From assembly GCA_964387025.1 (NCBI GenBank), contig CAYLUZ010000003.1, forward strand, positions 62,001 through 126,000: DNA of 64,000 nucleotides. The letters are read 5' to 3'. Position 1 is the stretch's first letter; every line of letters begins with the position of its first letter. Position numbers and translations under genes: made by a program. The stretch is from PNON01 sp964387025. GTDB lineage: Bacteria; Chloroflexota; Anaerolineae; Anaerolineales; Anaerolineaceae. Below the pieces are notes generated by a model that had not been told where the DNA came from, searched no databases, and saw nothing but the letters and a program-made list of their open reading frames with translations. This document shows, piece by piece, positions 44,509-53,451 of this stretch.

Positions 44509-45512
44509 TTAATTTGTGTATGCACATCTAAATCCACGTTCTGCTCCAGGAGAATCAGGATCATGGCTTGATCGATGTGATGACCGACTATATTTAATTG
44601 GACCATTCCATGCAGCACCCTTTAAGACCCGCTTTTCACCTTCTAAAGGTCCTTGTGGATTAGAAATAACACCTACCTGGTAATACCTTTCACCATACCA
44701 GTCATATACCCATTCCCGCACATTCCCACCCATGTCTAAAACACCATAAGTACTTTTTCCCTCAGGTATACTACCAGATGCAACCAGACCGCCGCGAATT
44801 TTTCCGACATTTGCCTGATTGAGATGAGGAGGGTTATTACCCCAGGGATAGATCTGATTCGAATGGCCACTTGCAGCTTTTTCCCATTGTGCCTCAGTTG
44901 GCAATTTTCCCCCAGCCCACTCACAAAAATTCTCAGCTTCCTTCCAAGAAATATATGTTACTGATAATTTGCATATTCCGGATCACCATAATGAGAATAT
45001 GCAGGGTACGTATTACTCACTGAATAATGGCATACACCTGCATTAACACAGGCACCATAGTCCAGATTAGTAACAGTTTTTATATCTATCCAATAATTGT
45101 CCAGGTAAACTTGAAGAGAAAGCTTTCGTTCAGTAATTTCCGGATCCGTAGGTTTTGCACCCATCCAGAAGATTCCCGCGGGAATATCTACCTCTTGCCG
45201 TCCATCAAGAGATAAGCGGACATTTTCAGTCCCAGGCGGTAGCATTAATATCGTTCCGGGTAATTGTTTGATCTGAAGTGTGAGAGATTCTGAAGCTGAA
45301 ATTGTTCGAAATAAATACCTTGCATAAGTCCACGGCTGGGTCTTCATCAATTCAATAATTTTTGTAATAGTCTTTGGGGAATTTTCCGCGATATTTTTAC
45401 CAGTATTTTTACTGGTATGGAGAATATACATACCAAACATAATGGTTACAAAAAGCATTATTGCCACCAATGGATAAATTGCTTGTAATTTATAAGAATG
45501 GTTATTTTTCAT
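44509..45512 (-). pseudogene. Formylglycine-generating-enzyme-like (SUMF1) membrane protein, broken by a frameshift
   Basis: The N-terminal ORF (to 44958) has a membrane helix (about 13-33), then the FGE-fold start VDIPAGIFWMGAKPTDPEI and NYWIDIKTVTNLDY, and stops after DPEYANYQ. The C-terminal part continues in another frame: VTYISWKEAENFCEWAGGKL, then PTEAQWEKAASG, GNVREWVYDWY and a final ERGFRCAY. The family expects NYPVTYISW here, so one base is missing near 44956-44961 (CA where CCN is expected). The gene is either recently broken or hit by a read error. Such domains act as extracellular ligand-binding or modifying modules. It overlaps the end of the beta-CASP RNase gene. Confidence 0.8.
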
Positions 45513-46899
45513 ATTGGTCAAATAAAGCAGGATATGTCACCGGAGGAAAATCAAGTTCTTTGAATTTTGCTTGTAAAGCTGTTGATGCGTCCGGCTCTCC
45601 GTGGATGAGAATTATCTGCTTTGCTTGACCTTTCACCCGGGCTGCGTACTTTATCAACAGGTCCTGCCCGGCATGGGAAGATAAACCTCCAATGGTAGCT
45701 ACTTCCGCTTTCAGCTGGTATTCTTCCCCAAATATTTTTACCACCGGCTCACGGTCTGCGATACGCCTGCCAAGTGTATAAGGTGCTTGCCAGGAAACGA
45801 TCAAGATAGTATTACGAGGGTCTTCAATGTTATTTTTTAGGTGGTGCAATATCCTACCGACTTCAGCCATCCCGGAAGCAGAGATGATGATCATCGGATC
45901 GCGTCTTTCATTCAACACCTTGGATTCCTCAACTGATTGGACATATGTCAACATATCAAAATCGAGAGCTGGATGCATATGGTCTTTTACAAAAAGACGT
46001 GTTTCCGAATCGAAGCATTCTGGATGGCGTGCGAATATTTCGCTCGTACTGACTGCCAGAGGACTATCCACATAAACTGGTATTTTGGGAATCGCATTAT
46101 GTGTCATCAAATCATTCAATGCATATACCAATTCCTGGGTACGGCCAACAGCAAACGCCGGAATAATAACTTTTCCGCGCCTGGCGTATGTCCTCAGGAT
46201 GACAGTTTTTAACTCTTCAAATGCTTTCTCAGGATTCTCGTGGGATTTATCTCCATAAGTACATTCCATCATCAAAAGATCAATTCCGTCTTCCGGTTGA
46301 ACCGGATCACGGACAAGTGGAAGACCGGGTCGACCGATATCCCCTGAAAACCATAATTTGGTTTTCTTCCCCTTTTCATTAATATCCAGAACCACTGCAG
46401 CGGATCCAAGAATATGACCCGCATCCACCAGCCGTGCTTTGACTCCAGGAATCGCCTCAAATTCAGTGCCGTACTCAATAGGCAGAATATACTGGTTTAC
46501 CCGGGTTGCATCGATGATCGTATAAAGTGGTTCGACGGGAGGTAAACCTTTACGGGCATTCTTTTTATTGATGTACTCCGCATCAGCTTCCTGAATATGG
46601 GCTGAATCCCGCACTAGAAGATCAGCCAGGTCCTTAGTGGCAGACGTGGCATAGATGGGACCTGTATATCCGTTTTTAATTAGGTTGGGAAGGTTACCGC
46701 AATGATCGATATGGGCGTGTGATAAGATCATCGCATCCAGTGTGGATACATCAAAATGAAAGTTAAGATTCTTTTCAGTTGATTCAGCCCTGCGACCCTG
46801 ATATAGACCACACTCGAGCAATAATTTATATCCGTTGATCTCCAACAGGTATTGAGATCCAGTGACTGTTTGGGCAGCACCATTGAAGTGAATCTTCAT
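45502..46899 (-). CDS. Beta-CASP metallo-beta-lactamase ribonuclease
   Basis: A 465-residue RNA-processing nuclease of the CPSF73/YSH1-like group. The zinc motif HAHIDH is at 61-66, preceded by FNGAAQTVTGSQYLL. The beta-CASP part has PAFAVGRTQELVYAL, IIISASGMAEVGRILHHL and, near the end, SSHAGQDLL with the conserved motif C His. It should act as an endo- or exonuclease on RNA. GAGG lies 5 bases before ATG 46899. The RNase D gene ends 13 bp upstream, so the two nucleases are likely in one operon. Confidence 0.92.
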   Translation of the reverse strand: MKIHFNGAAQTVTGSQYLLEINGYKLLLECGLYQGRRAESTEKNLNFHFDVSTLDAMILSHAHIDHCGNLPNLIKNGYTGPIYATSATKDLADLLVRDSAHIQEADAEYINKKNARKGLPPVEPLYTIIDATRVNQYILPIEYGTEFEAIPGVKARLVDAGHILGSAAVVLDINEKGKKTKLWFSGDIGRPGLPLVRDPVQPEDGIDLLMMECTYGDKSHENPEKAFEELKTVILRTYARRGKVIIPAFAVGRTQELVYALNDLMTHNAIPKIPVYVDSPLAVSTSEIFARHPECFDSETRLFVKDHMHPALDFDMLTYVQSVEESKVLNERRDPMIIISASGMAEVGRILHHLKNNIEDPRNTILIVSWQAPYTLGRRIADREPVVKIFGEEYQLKAEVATIGGLSSHAGQDLLIKYAARVKGQAKQIILIHGEPDASTALQAKFKELDFPPVTYPALFDQYEK

Positions 46900-46915
46900 C
46901 ACAACCTCGAATATG

Positions 46916-48040
46916 TTAATTAAACACAGATAATATCATTGACCCAAATTGCTGAAATCTCCATGGAAAATGATGCATTAATTCTGAGAGTTCATTCAAT
47001 GTTGAGGGTTGTTTTTCAGCTATGTCCACCAAAAGATCCCTGGGTAAGATCACATCAGATTCAACTTTATATTGAGCAGCAGTTTGCTTTCGCCAGGATT
47101 TAAGATTCTCGATACGGGCTTTCAACTCTTGATCGCATTTCCTTACTTTGGGGGGATATAATGGCTCATTTTGAAGACCGGTTTTTATTGCAGCTAATAG
47201 TTCATTGCTGTAGCGTGTGATCGAGTTATTATTGACTCCGCAGTTTTGTAAGGCCTCCCTGGTTTCAGGGCATATATCTGCGATATGAAGCAGCAGATCA
47301 TTATGAATAACTTTAAATGAGGGTTGGTCACGCCGTTTGGCCTCTTTATTTCTAAAATTTACCAGTTCCCTTAATACTGCTGCTTGCCTTGGATTAAGAT
47401 AATGGGCACCGGAAATTTTCCATAGCGATTCCAATTCTGTGTCCTGAGGAACGCCATTCACCCTGGATATTCTATTAAAATCTTCGGTTGCTAAACCATC
47501 CAGATGCTTTGCGGCTAATTCATTGACCATGATATCCATCAAATTAACCAGGAAATGGGTATCCATACGGGCATAGGATAGCATAACTGCTGACATTGGG
47601 CGTTTTGCCCAATCTGCTTTTTGATAACGTTTGTCCAATACAATGCCAAATTTATTTTCAAGGATCGAACCCAGACCAAATGCTGGATAACTTAATATCC
47701 GGGCAGCTAACATGGTATCAAAAATGTTCCGAAATTCGAAATGATAATCACGTTTAAGGCAGATCAGGTCATATTCAGCAGCATGAAACACTTTGACAAT
47801 CTCAGAGGAGGCGAAAATAGGCGCAAGTGGGGAAAGGTCGGAAATCGCTAATGGATCTACAAGATAGTCTGTGTGAAGATTTGAAAGTTGAATCAGACAT
47901 ACCCTTTCCTGATAAGCATGCAGACTGTTCGACTCAGTATCCACAGCTACTTTTTTTTCTTTCAGCAATTCATCGCACATCCCAACTAATGTGTCAGGTG
48001 TATCGATCCAAACAGGTGCTGCAAGTTCCAAGTCGCTCAT
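46916..48040 (-). CDS. rnd: Ribonuclease D
   Basis: A 374-residue 3'-5' exoribonuclease that trims tRNA and other RNA 3' ends. The DEDD active site is visible: KVAVDTESNSL (Asp, Glu), FHAAEYDLICL (Asp) and SYARMDTHFLVNL (Tyr, Asp). The C-terminal half carries one or two HRDC domains (for example RRDQPSFKVIHNDLLLHIA). Start ATG 48040 has a TATAAT box ending 6 bases upstream and would be leaderless. It is followed by the beta-CASP nuclease gene. Confidence 0.93.
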   Translation of the reverse strand: MSDLELAAPVWIDTPDTLVGMCDELLKEKKVAVDTESNSLHAYQERVCLIQLSNLHTDYLVDPLAISDLSPLAPIFASSEIVKVFHAAEYDLICLKRDYHFEFRNIFDTMLAARILSYPAFGLGSILENKFGIVLDKRYQKADWAKRPMSAVMLSYARMDTHFLVNLMDIMVNELAAKHLDGLATEDFNRISRVNGVPQDTELESLWKISGAHYLNPRQAAVLRELVNFRNKEAKRRDQPSFKVIHNDLLLHIADICPETREALQNCGVNNNSITRYSNELLAAIKTGLQNEPLYPPKVRKCDQELKARIENLKSWRKQTAAQYKVESDVILPRDLLVDIAEKQPSTLNELSELMHHFPWRFQQFGSMILSVFN

Positions 48041-48046
48041 ACCCTG

Positions 48047-48052
48047 ATTATA
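48047..48052 (-). promoter_or_regulatory. -10 box (leaderless start) of rnd
   Basis: TATAAT on the minus strand ends 6 bases before the rnd ATG. No Shine-Dalgarno sequence or convincing -35 box is present. Confidence 0.5.
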
Positions 48053-48158
48053 GCCTAAAGATTAACGCCTTTGCGATTGAATATGAAACATTCGGTAACA
48101 GAAAGATCGATTATAAGAATGCTGGTGGTATGACTTGTCAGTCAACCTGCCAGATGTT

Positions 48159-48587
48159 ATGATTCAGTTTGTGAGAAGACCGCCAGCCAAGAACGATAAG
48201 CAACTTCGAGTCCAACGAACACGCAGAGTGTTGATCATCATCATCCTTTGCACCATTCCCTGTTATTGTCTTGGAATTGTCACCCTGCGAATCCTATCGA
48301 ATCAACGCATCCAGAAAACTCAAACTCCAACCTCAACCGCCACCCTAACTTTAACCTTAACTGAAACACCCACACCAACAATCACTGCATCGTTAAACCC
48401 ATCCGCTACATCAACGCCAACCTTCACACCAACCGCGACGAATACAGCAACAACGATACCAACAAATACGCCTCTACCTACTTCAACCTATACTCCCATT
48501 CCCCCGACAGATACTCCAGTTCCAAGCGATACTCCAACCGTTCTGATCATCCCTACCGATACAGCAACGTTGGAAATAACCCCTTAA
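48159..48587 (+). CDS. Membrane protein with extracellular Thr/Pro-rich stalk
   Basis: The 142 residues have a basic N-terminus, one membrane helix (about 25-48), and a tail of about 90 residues made almost only of Thr, Pro, Ser and Ala (TPTSTATLTLTLTETPTPT and similar). Such tails are probably glycosylated outside the cell. No folded domain is present. The start is uncertain: ATG 48159 or an in-frame TTG at 48135. Function unknown. Confidence 0.6.
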   Translation: MIQFVRRPPAKNDKQLRVQRTRRVLIIIILCTIPCYCLGIVTLRILSNQRIQKTQTPTSTATLTLTLTETPTPTITASLNPSATSTPTFTPTATNTATTIPTNTPLPTSTYTPIPPTDTPVPSDTPTVLIIPTDTATLEITP

Positions 48588-48652
48588 GCATCGAATTTCC
48601 TTTGAATATTCCATTGAATTCGGTCTTCCATAATCCCTGTGAATTTGCGAGA

Positions 48653-48658
48653 TATAAT
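48653..48658 (+). promoter_or_regulatory. -10 box (leaderless start) of the solute-binding lipoprotein gene
   Basis: TATAAT ends 7 bases before ATG 48666. No ribosome site or clear -35 box is seen. Confidence 0.5.
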
Positions 48659-48665
48659 TAGCTTA

Positions 48666-49958
48666 ATGAGAACTGCATTCACTTTTCTTCTCGGATTCCA
48701 AATTTTTATTTCGGGATGTTCAGGCATTATTCAACCGGGAGAAATTATCCCATCTGACGCCTCAGACCCGGTGAGTACATCAACTCCCTTACAGCCTACT
48801 AAAAACAGCGCAATTCCATCAGAAGAACCACTTGATAACTCACCAGAGACACTTATATTATGGGTGCCGGATGATTTTGCGATCAACTCTGGCGAACAAG
48901 TTCAAAAACTGTTGATCGACCGTTTGGATGCATTCGAAATCGATAACCCCGGTATTAGCATTGACTTAAGATTTAAAAACGTTAAACAAAAAGAAAGTAT
49001 GATGGATCTGTTAAACACTGCAAATAGGGTTGCCCCATCCGTCCTCCCTGATCTAATTTTATTGAACAGGAATGATATGGAAACGGCAGCCATAAAAGGT
49101 TTGCTCGTACCATTTGATCATTTCCCGATTGATGCTGAAAATAATGGAATATTCCCGGGATTTGAAGATCCAGGAAAACTTCAGGGAAGTACCTTTGGTA
49201 TACCTGCTGCAGGTGACGGGATTTTCATGATAGATAAGAAATTTGGCGGGGAACAATTACCTGCCTGGAAAGACATATTCAGCTCAAGCCTTATGATTGG
49301 ATCAAATTTAAATGATCCAAAGGGGACAATCTTCATCGCCCTTTATTTATCTGCCGGAGGTGAACTTACAGATGTCAACGGAAAACCTCACCTCGATCAG
49401 GTTATTTTTACCCAATTGCTAACTTTTATTCGGGAAACCAGAATACAATCCGCTTTTCCAGATTGGGCACTGTTGGCATCAGATTGGACTGAGGTGTCGA
49501 AACGATTCGAAAATGGCGAATCAGATATGGAAATTAACTGGTATTCATCCACCAGAAAAAACGGATTGGACCAATATACATATCATAGTCTTCCAGGTTT
49601 ATCTGATTCTTCGGCTACCATAATTTCGGGCTGGTATTGGTCCATAGCAAACCCTGCACCAGAAAGGCCATCCATCAGGATAGAATTGTTGTCATTTTTG
49701 AGCCAACCAGTTTTTGCATCTCCATGGAGTAATATTGCTGGATATTTACCTGTATCCAACCAGGAATGGCCAATTATTAGCTCTTCTGCTACAGAATTAC
49801 AATCCACACTGGAATCAGCAAAACCGCTGCCCGATACGTCAATCTTGATCACTATTGGTCCCGTGATCAGGGATGCAGCGATTCGTGCATATACAACCAG
49901 TGATAGTATTGATGAAATAGCCTCTTCAGCTATTGCCCGAATTAATCAAGATAAATGA
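48666..49958 (+). CDS. Extracellular solute-binding lipoprotein (family 1-like)
   Basis: The 430 residues start with a lipoprotein signal ending ISGC (Cys17). The mature protein has the layout of ABC-importer binding proteins for sugars: ETLILWVPDDF, a segment LPDLILLNRNDMETAAIKG, FGIPAAGDGIFMIDKK, and DWTEVSKRFENGESDMEINW. No permease or ATPase gene is near, so the import system must be elsewhere or the protein has become a sensor. I chose ATG 48666 because of the signal peptide and the TATAAT box; GTG 48639 would add 9 residues. A small membrane protein gene follows by 12 bp. Confidence 0.8.
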   Translation: MRTAFTFLLGFQIFISGCSGIIQPGEIIPSDASDPVSTSTPLQPTKNSAIPSEEPLDNSPETLILWVPDDFAINSGEQVQKLLIDRLDAFEIDNPGISIDLRFKNVKQKESMMDLLNTANRVAPSVLPDLILLNRNDMETAAIKGLLVPFDHFPIDAENNGIFPGFEDPGKLQGSTFGIPAAGDGIFMIDKKFGGEQLPAWKDIFSSSLMIGSNLNDPKGTIFIALYLSAGGELTDVNGKPHLDQVIFTQLLTFIRETRIQSAFPDWALLASDWTEVSKRFENGESDMEINWYSSTRKNGLDQYTYHSLPGLSDSSATIISGWYWSIANPAPERPSIRIELLSFLSQPVFASPWSNIAGYLPVSNQEWPIISSSATELQSTLESAKPLPDTSILITIGPVIRDAAIRAYTTSDSIDEIASSAIARINQDK

Positions 49959-49970
49959 ATAAGGAGAAAA

Positions 49971-50285
49971 ATGCAAATATCCGGTCATAAAAAAGCTTTA
50001 TTCGCTATTCTCCTGGTTATTGCCGGTTGGAGTATCTTACCATCCGCTTTTTCCGTAAATGCGTATACTCCCCCACCGATCCAATCATCTGATAATGATC
50101 ATTCAATTATGCAACAGCAGACGGCAGAAGTAATCCTTACTCCAACACCTTTTCCAAGCGAATTCACTGAACAGGAATTGGCAGAAGGGCAACCCATCGG
50201 AATCATTGTCGGAGCGTTAATTTTGGTCCTGGTGATCATCCTTGGAACTGTGTTCACACTTGGAAGGATAAAAAACCGAAGGTAA
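49971..50285 (+). CDS. Small secreted or membrane-anchored protein
   Basis: A 104-residue protein with a signal-like helix (about 9-28), a short polar middle containing VILTPTPFPSEF, and a C-terminal membrane helix (about 76-98) ending in basic GRIKNRR. AAGGAG lies 5 bases before the ATG. It follows the solute-binding lipoprotein by 12 bp and is probably cotranscribed with it; I recognise no family. Confidence 0.65.
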   Translation: MQISGHKKALFAILLVIAGWSILPSAFSVNAYTPPPIQSSDNDHSIMQQQTAEVILTPTPFPSEFTEQELAEGQPIGIIVGALILVLVIILGTVFTLGRIKNRR

Positions 50286-50334
50286 TTGAAAATTACCTAT
50301 TTGATATTGTGGAAAAGACCATTAGTGACTACTA

Positions 50335-51684
50335 TCAAGAGAATGCTGGTCCAAAAAGGTTTTCCCTCACCTGATGGGTTTGTTTACGTAATCGGTCATC
50401 TTTTTTAAGTAAGCCTGCGATTTTATCGCATCCGTACATCACAGTAGTATGGTCTCTACCACCAAGTTCAGCGCCAATTTGAGGCAGCGAGAAATTGGCA
50501 TCCTCTCGCATGATATACATGGCAACCTGCCTGGGTAGAGCGATATCTTTAGATCTGTCTTTACTCAACAAACGATCCCTTGAGACTTTGAATACATTAG
50601 CCACAGAGTTGATCACTTGATGTGGCTCAACTGATGTTGACAATTGAACCAGATCGGCCAGGGAGGTTTGTACGAGTTGAGCATTCACTGGCAGGCCGCT
50701 GAGTTCAGAAAAGGCGATCACCCGGTTAAGTGCCCCCTCCAGTTCCCGAATATTGGATTGGAATCTCTTCGCGATCATTACCAGAATTTCGGAAGAAAAT
50801 TTCTTGCCCGCCCGTTCTGCCTTATCGCGCATGATGGCAATTCTAGTTTCCAGGTCGGGAGACTGAATGTCAGCTGTTAAACCCATTTCAAATCGGGATC
50901 GCAACCGATCTTCGAGGGTGATCAGACCTTTTGGCGGACGATCGGAACAGATGACGATCTGTTTGTTCATTTCGTGCAATGCGTTGAATGTATGGAAAAA
51001 CTCTTCCTGTGTCGCTTCTTTACCGGCAATGAATTGGATATCGTCAATTAATAAAACATCCACATCCCGATACCGCTCGCGAAATTCTTGAGTGGAATGG
51101 TTACGGATGGATTGGATGAGGTCATTCGTGAATTCTTCGGAAGATACATAGAGGACTTTATATCCATTCTGCTGTGAGAGGTTTCCAATGGCATGCAACA
51201 AGTGGGTTTTTCCCAAACCTACACCGCCATAAAGATACAGCGGGTTATAAGAACCAGCCGGGTTTTCTGCAACTGACATGGAAGCAGCGTGGGCTAATCT
51301 GTTGCAGGGTCCAACCACAAATGTTGAAAATGAGTAACGTGGATTTAACCTGGATGGTTTTCTTATCGGGGTGATTATTGGCTCGATCTCAGTGGATTTC
51401 TGAGAAACGGCTTTCTCGTTCACATCAGTTTCATCTTCCTGCTGGCTCAAGATGAATGCCACTTCCTGAGGGTGGTTCATGATACCAGTTAATACACGGG
51501 TTACTGTGCTCGAAAGCCTGGATTCTAACCAATCTCTGGCATAAGGGTTGGAAACAGCGATCGTAAATTTACCATCCTCGTATGCAGTCAGCTCACAATT
51601 CTTCACCCATGTGTCGAATGCAGCTTTGGACATATCCATTTTGAGTTGCCCCATCGTTGCCAGCCAGGCTTGTTCAGCATTCAT
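50335..51684 (-). CDS. dnaA: Chromosomal replication initiator DnaA
   Basis: The 449 residues are standard. Domain I is at about 1-90. The AAA+ domain starts NPRYSFSTFVVGPCNRLAHA, with Walker A GGVGLGKTH near 155 and Walker B VDVLLIDDIQF. Domain IV has LPQIGAELGGRDHTTVMYG, the DNA-binding signature. GGAG lies 6 bases before the ATG. The usual neighbours dnaN, recF and rpmH are absent, and no DnaA boxes were found nearby. Confidence 0.97.
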   Translation of the reverse strand: MNAEQAWLATMGQLKMDMSKAAFDTWVKNCELTAYEDGKFTIAVSNPYARDWLESRLSSTVTRVLTGIMNHPQEVAFILSQQEDETDVNEKAVSQKSTEIEPIITPIRKPSRLNPRYSFSTFVVGPCNRLAHAASMSVAENPAGSYNPLYLYGGVGLGKTHLLHAIGNLSQQNGYKVLYVSSEEFTNDLIQSIRNHSTQEFRERYRDVDVLLIDDIQFIAGKEATQEEFFHTFNALHEMNKQIVICSDRPPKGLITLEDRLRSRFEMGLTADIQSPDLETRIAIMRDKAERAGKKFSSEILVMIAKRFQSNIRELEGALNRVIAFSELSGLPVNAQLVQTSLADLVQLSTSVEPHQVINSVANVFKVSRDRLLSKDRSKDIALPRQVAMYIMREDANFSLPQIGAELGGRDHTTVMYGCDKIAGLLKKDDRLRKQTHQVRENLFGPAFS

Positions 51685-52155
51685 AAGGATCTCCGTTAAC
51701 TTAGTATTTTACAATTGGTACGAGGTATCACTGTCTACTCCTATTTGATTAAATTAAATAGGATGACCGGAGAAATCAAATTTTGGGAAAATCACTGCGG
51801 ATGTGAACCGAATGTCTCTGCCCCCTGTAGGAGGGACTTACTTATTCTAGCAGATGGTGATTTTTACTACAAGCCGAAATCCCTACGGATTCTTAAAAAT
51901 CTAGCAATATTTAAGGAAAGGAAATGTTAAAGAAAAGCATATATTTACATTAAATATTATTAATATGTCAATACAAATCCCCCCCTATATATGGGTGAAA
52001 AAACCTATTGCCTCCCAAATGTACTGCCTCGACTTGTCGCATAGTAAAACATCATAATAACCTGAAAATATGTTCTAGAAAATTTTCGAATCCAAGGGGT
52101 ATGAAATACCATGTATCAGGTACGGCAACCGGAATCTAACACTTTTATGCGATTT
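51685..52155. other. AT-rich gap upstream of dnaA without recognised genes
   Basis: The 471 bp are AT-rich, with a small hairpin GGTAT-GAA-ATACC near 52098-52110 and a short pair AATCC/GGATT near 51878-51892. I searched both strands by eye for TTATCCACA-type boxes and found none, so an origin cannot be claimed. A TAAAAT box about 20 bases before the dnaA ribosome site may be its -10. Confidence 0.35.
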
Positions 52156-53451
52156 TTACGTCATCATTGTAGCTGCGCGTCTTCCAATTTCCACAGCAAA
52201 GTTCGTCCCACGATCCCAGGGGTAAACCTGACTCATACTAGCATAGAACAATCCTGGTAGAGGAGTCTGAATAGCTGGAATATTCCTGGAGTGATTTAGC
52301 AAAGGTACAGGTTGAGCGTAATGGGTGCTGTTCAACCAGACGTCATTCACCCAACTCTCATCAAATTCAGGGTTGATGCGTTTGATGCCAGGGATGAAAC
52401 GTTGGAGAAGTTCCTGTGGGTTCAGGCTAAAATACTCATGACCTACTTCAAGATAATCACCTATATACACGATCCTATCTCCGCCGAAATGATCAGGCGA
52501 GATAAAATTGGTATGTTCAACCAGTGATAGGAAGGGGAATCCGGCATTCTTGGGGATGTTATACCAATAATATCCTTGAGGTGAAATAGGCTTTTTGAGT
52601 GAGAGTATCATCACAACAGCACCCATGCTTTTCAAGTCCAGCAATCCCTTCAGATATTCATCAGGCATGGAAGGTGCCATCTTTGCTAACAGTGAAGGCG
52701 AAGTTGTGACGAGAACCTGGTCGAATCGTTGGATTCCACCGCTAATTACCACTTTAAGTCCACCATCAGAAGCAGGTTGAATGGAAGTGACCGGAGTATT
52801 CAGTTCGATTCTCACTCCCATAGCTCTGAGCTTCTCCGCAAACAAATCCGAAAAGCGCTGAAAACCACCCTGGAATGTACCCAGTCGGGTGGTTCGAGCA
52901 TGCATCCTTGCCCACATCCAGGCCATATTCACCTGGTGGGAGAATGTTTCTCCGAATTTACCTTCCAGCATCGGCTGCCACATTTTTTCATAGACCTCTA
53001 CCCCTGCCCATTTTCGCATCCATGCTTCCACCGTAGTGGTTTCCATGGATTGCCAGTTGTTAGTTAATCTCAGGTATAAACCGACCAATCCAAAACGGAT
53101 CTTATTGATCCCCCAGCCCAGGCCGGGATACATCAATGCAGCGAAGATGGAATCAAATGGATAGAACTTACCATCGTGATACATGACTGTGTAGGGACGT
53201 GGAAATAAGACTTGATCATCCAAACCCAGCTCTTTGATCAAACCAAGCATATGAACATCTGTTGCAAACCAGTGATGATAAAACTTTTCCACTGTCCAAT
53301 CCCAGTGTGGTTCTTTGAAACCTGCCGCCAGACCGCCCACATTCTCGGCGGCATCGTATATGGTGACATCAGCTCCTGTTTTTACGAGGTCATACGCTGC
53401 AGTCATACCTCCCAAACCAGCGCCGATCACTGCGATTTTTTTTGTTGTCAT
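52156..53451 (-). CDS. FAD-dependent amine oxidase/desaturase-type oxidoreductase
   Basis: The 431 residues start with the FAD motif AVIGAGLGGMTAAYDL and YDAAENVGGLA, followed by YHHWFATD, GKFGETFSHQVNMAWMWAR and, at the end, GLFYASMSQVYPWDRGTNFA, where the flavin site closes. The protein belongs to the protoporphyrinogen oxidase/phytoene desaturase-like superfamily; substrate unknown. Its start overlaps the stop of the upstream flippase-like gene by 4 bases (ATGA), so the two are translationally coupled and may serve one lipid or isoprenoid pathway. Confidence 0.82.
   Translation of the reverse strand: MTTKKIAVIGAGLGGMTAAYDLVKTGADVTIYDAAENVGGLAAGFKEPHWDWTVEKFYHHWFATDVHMLGLIKELGLDDQVLFPRPYTVMYHDGKFYPFDSIFAALMYPGLGWGINKIRFGLVGLYLRLTNNWQSMETTTVEAWMRKWAGVEVYEKMWQPMLEGKFGETFSHQVNMAWMWARMHARTTRLGTFQGGFQRFSDLFAEKLRAMGVRIELNTPVTSIQPASDGGLKVVISGGIQRFDQVLVTTSPSLLAKMAPSMPDEYLKGLLDLKSMGAVVMILSLKKPISPQGYYWYNIPKNAGFPFLSLVEHTNFISPDHFGGDRIVYIGDYLEVGHEYFSLNPQELLQRFIPGIKRINPEFDESWVNDVWLNSTHYAQPVPLLNHSRNIPAIQTPLPGLFYASMSQVYPWDRGTNFAVEIGRRAATMMT

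Noticed and set aside
48300..48580. Thr/Pro codon repeats taken as a DNA repeat or CRISPR-like array
   Set aside because: The units are irregular and track codons for Thr and Pro; there are no fixed repeats or spacers.
51715..51930. A 71-codon ORF upstream of dnaA (searched for rpmH)
   Set aside because: Composition is not that of ribosomal protein L34 or any known small protein, and no ribosome site is present.
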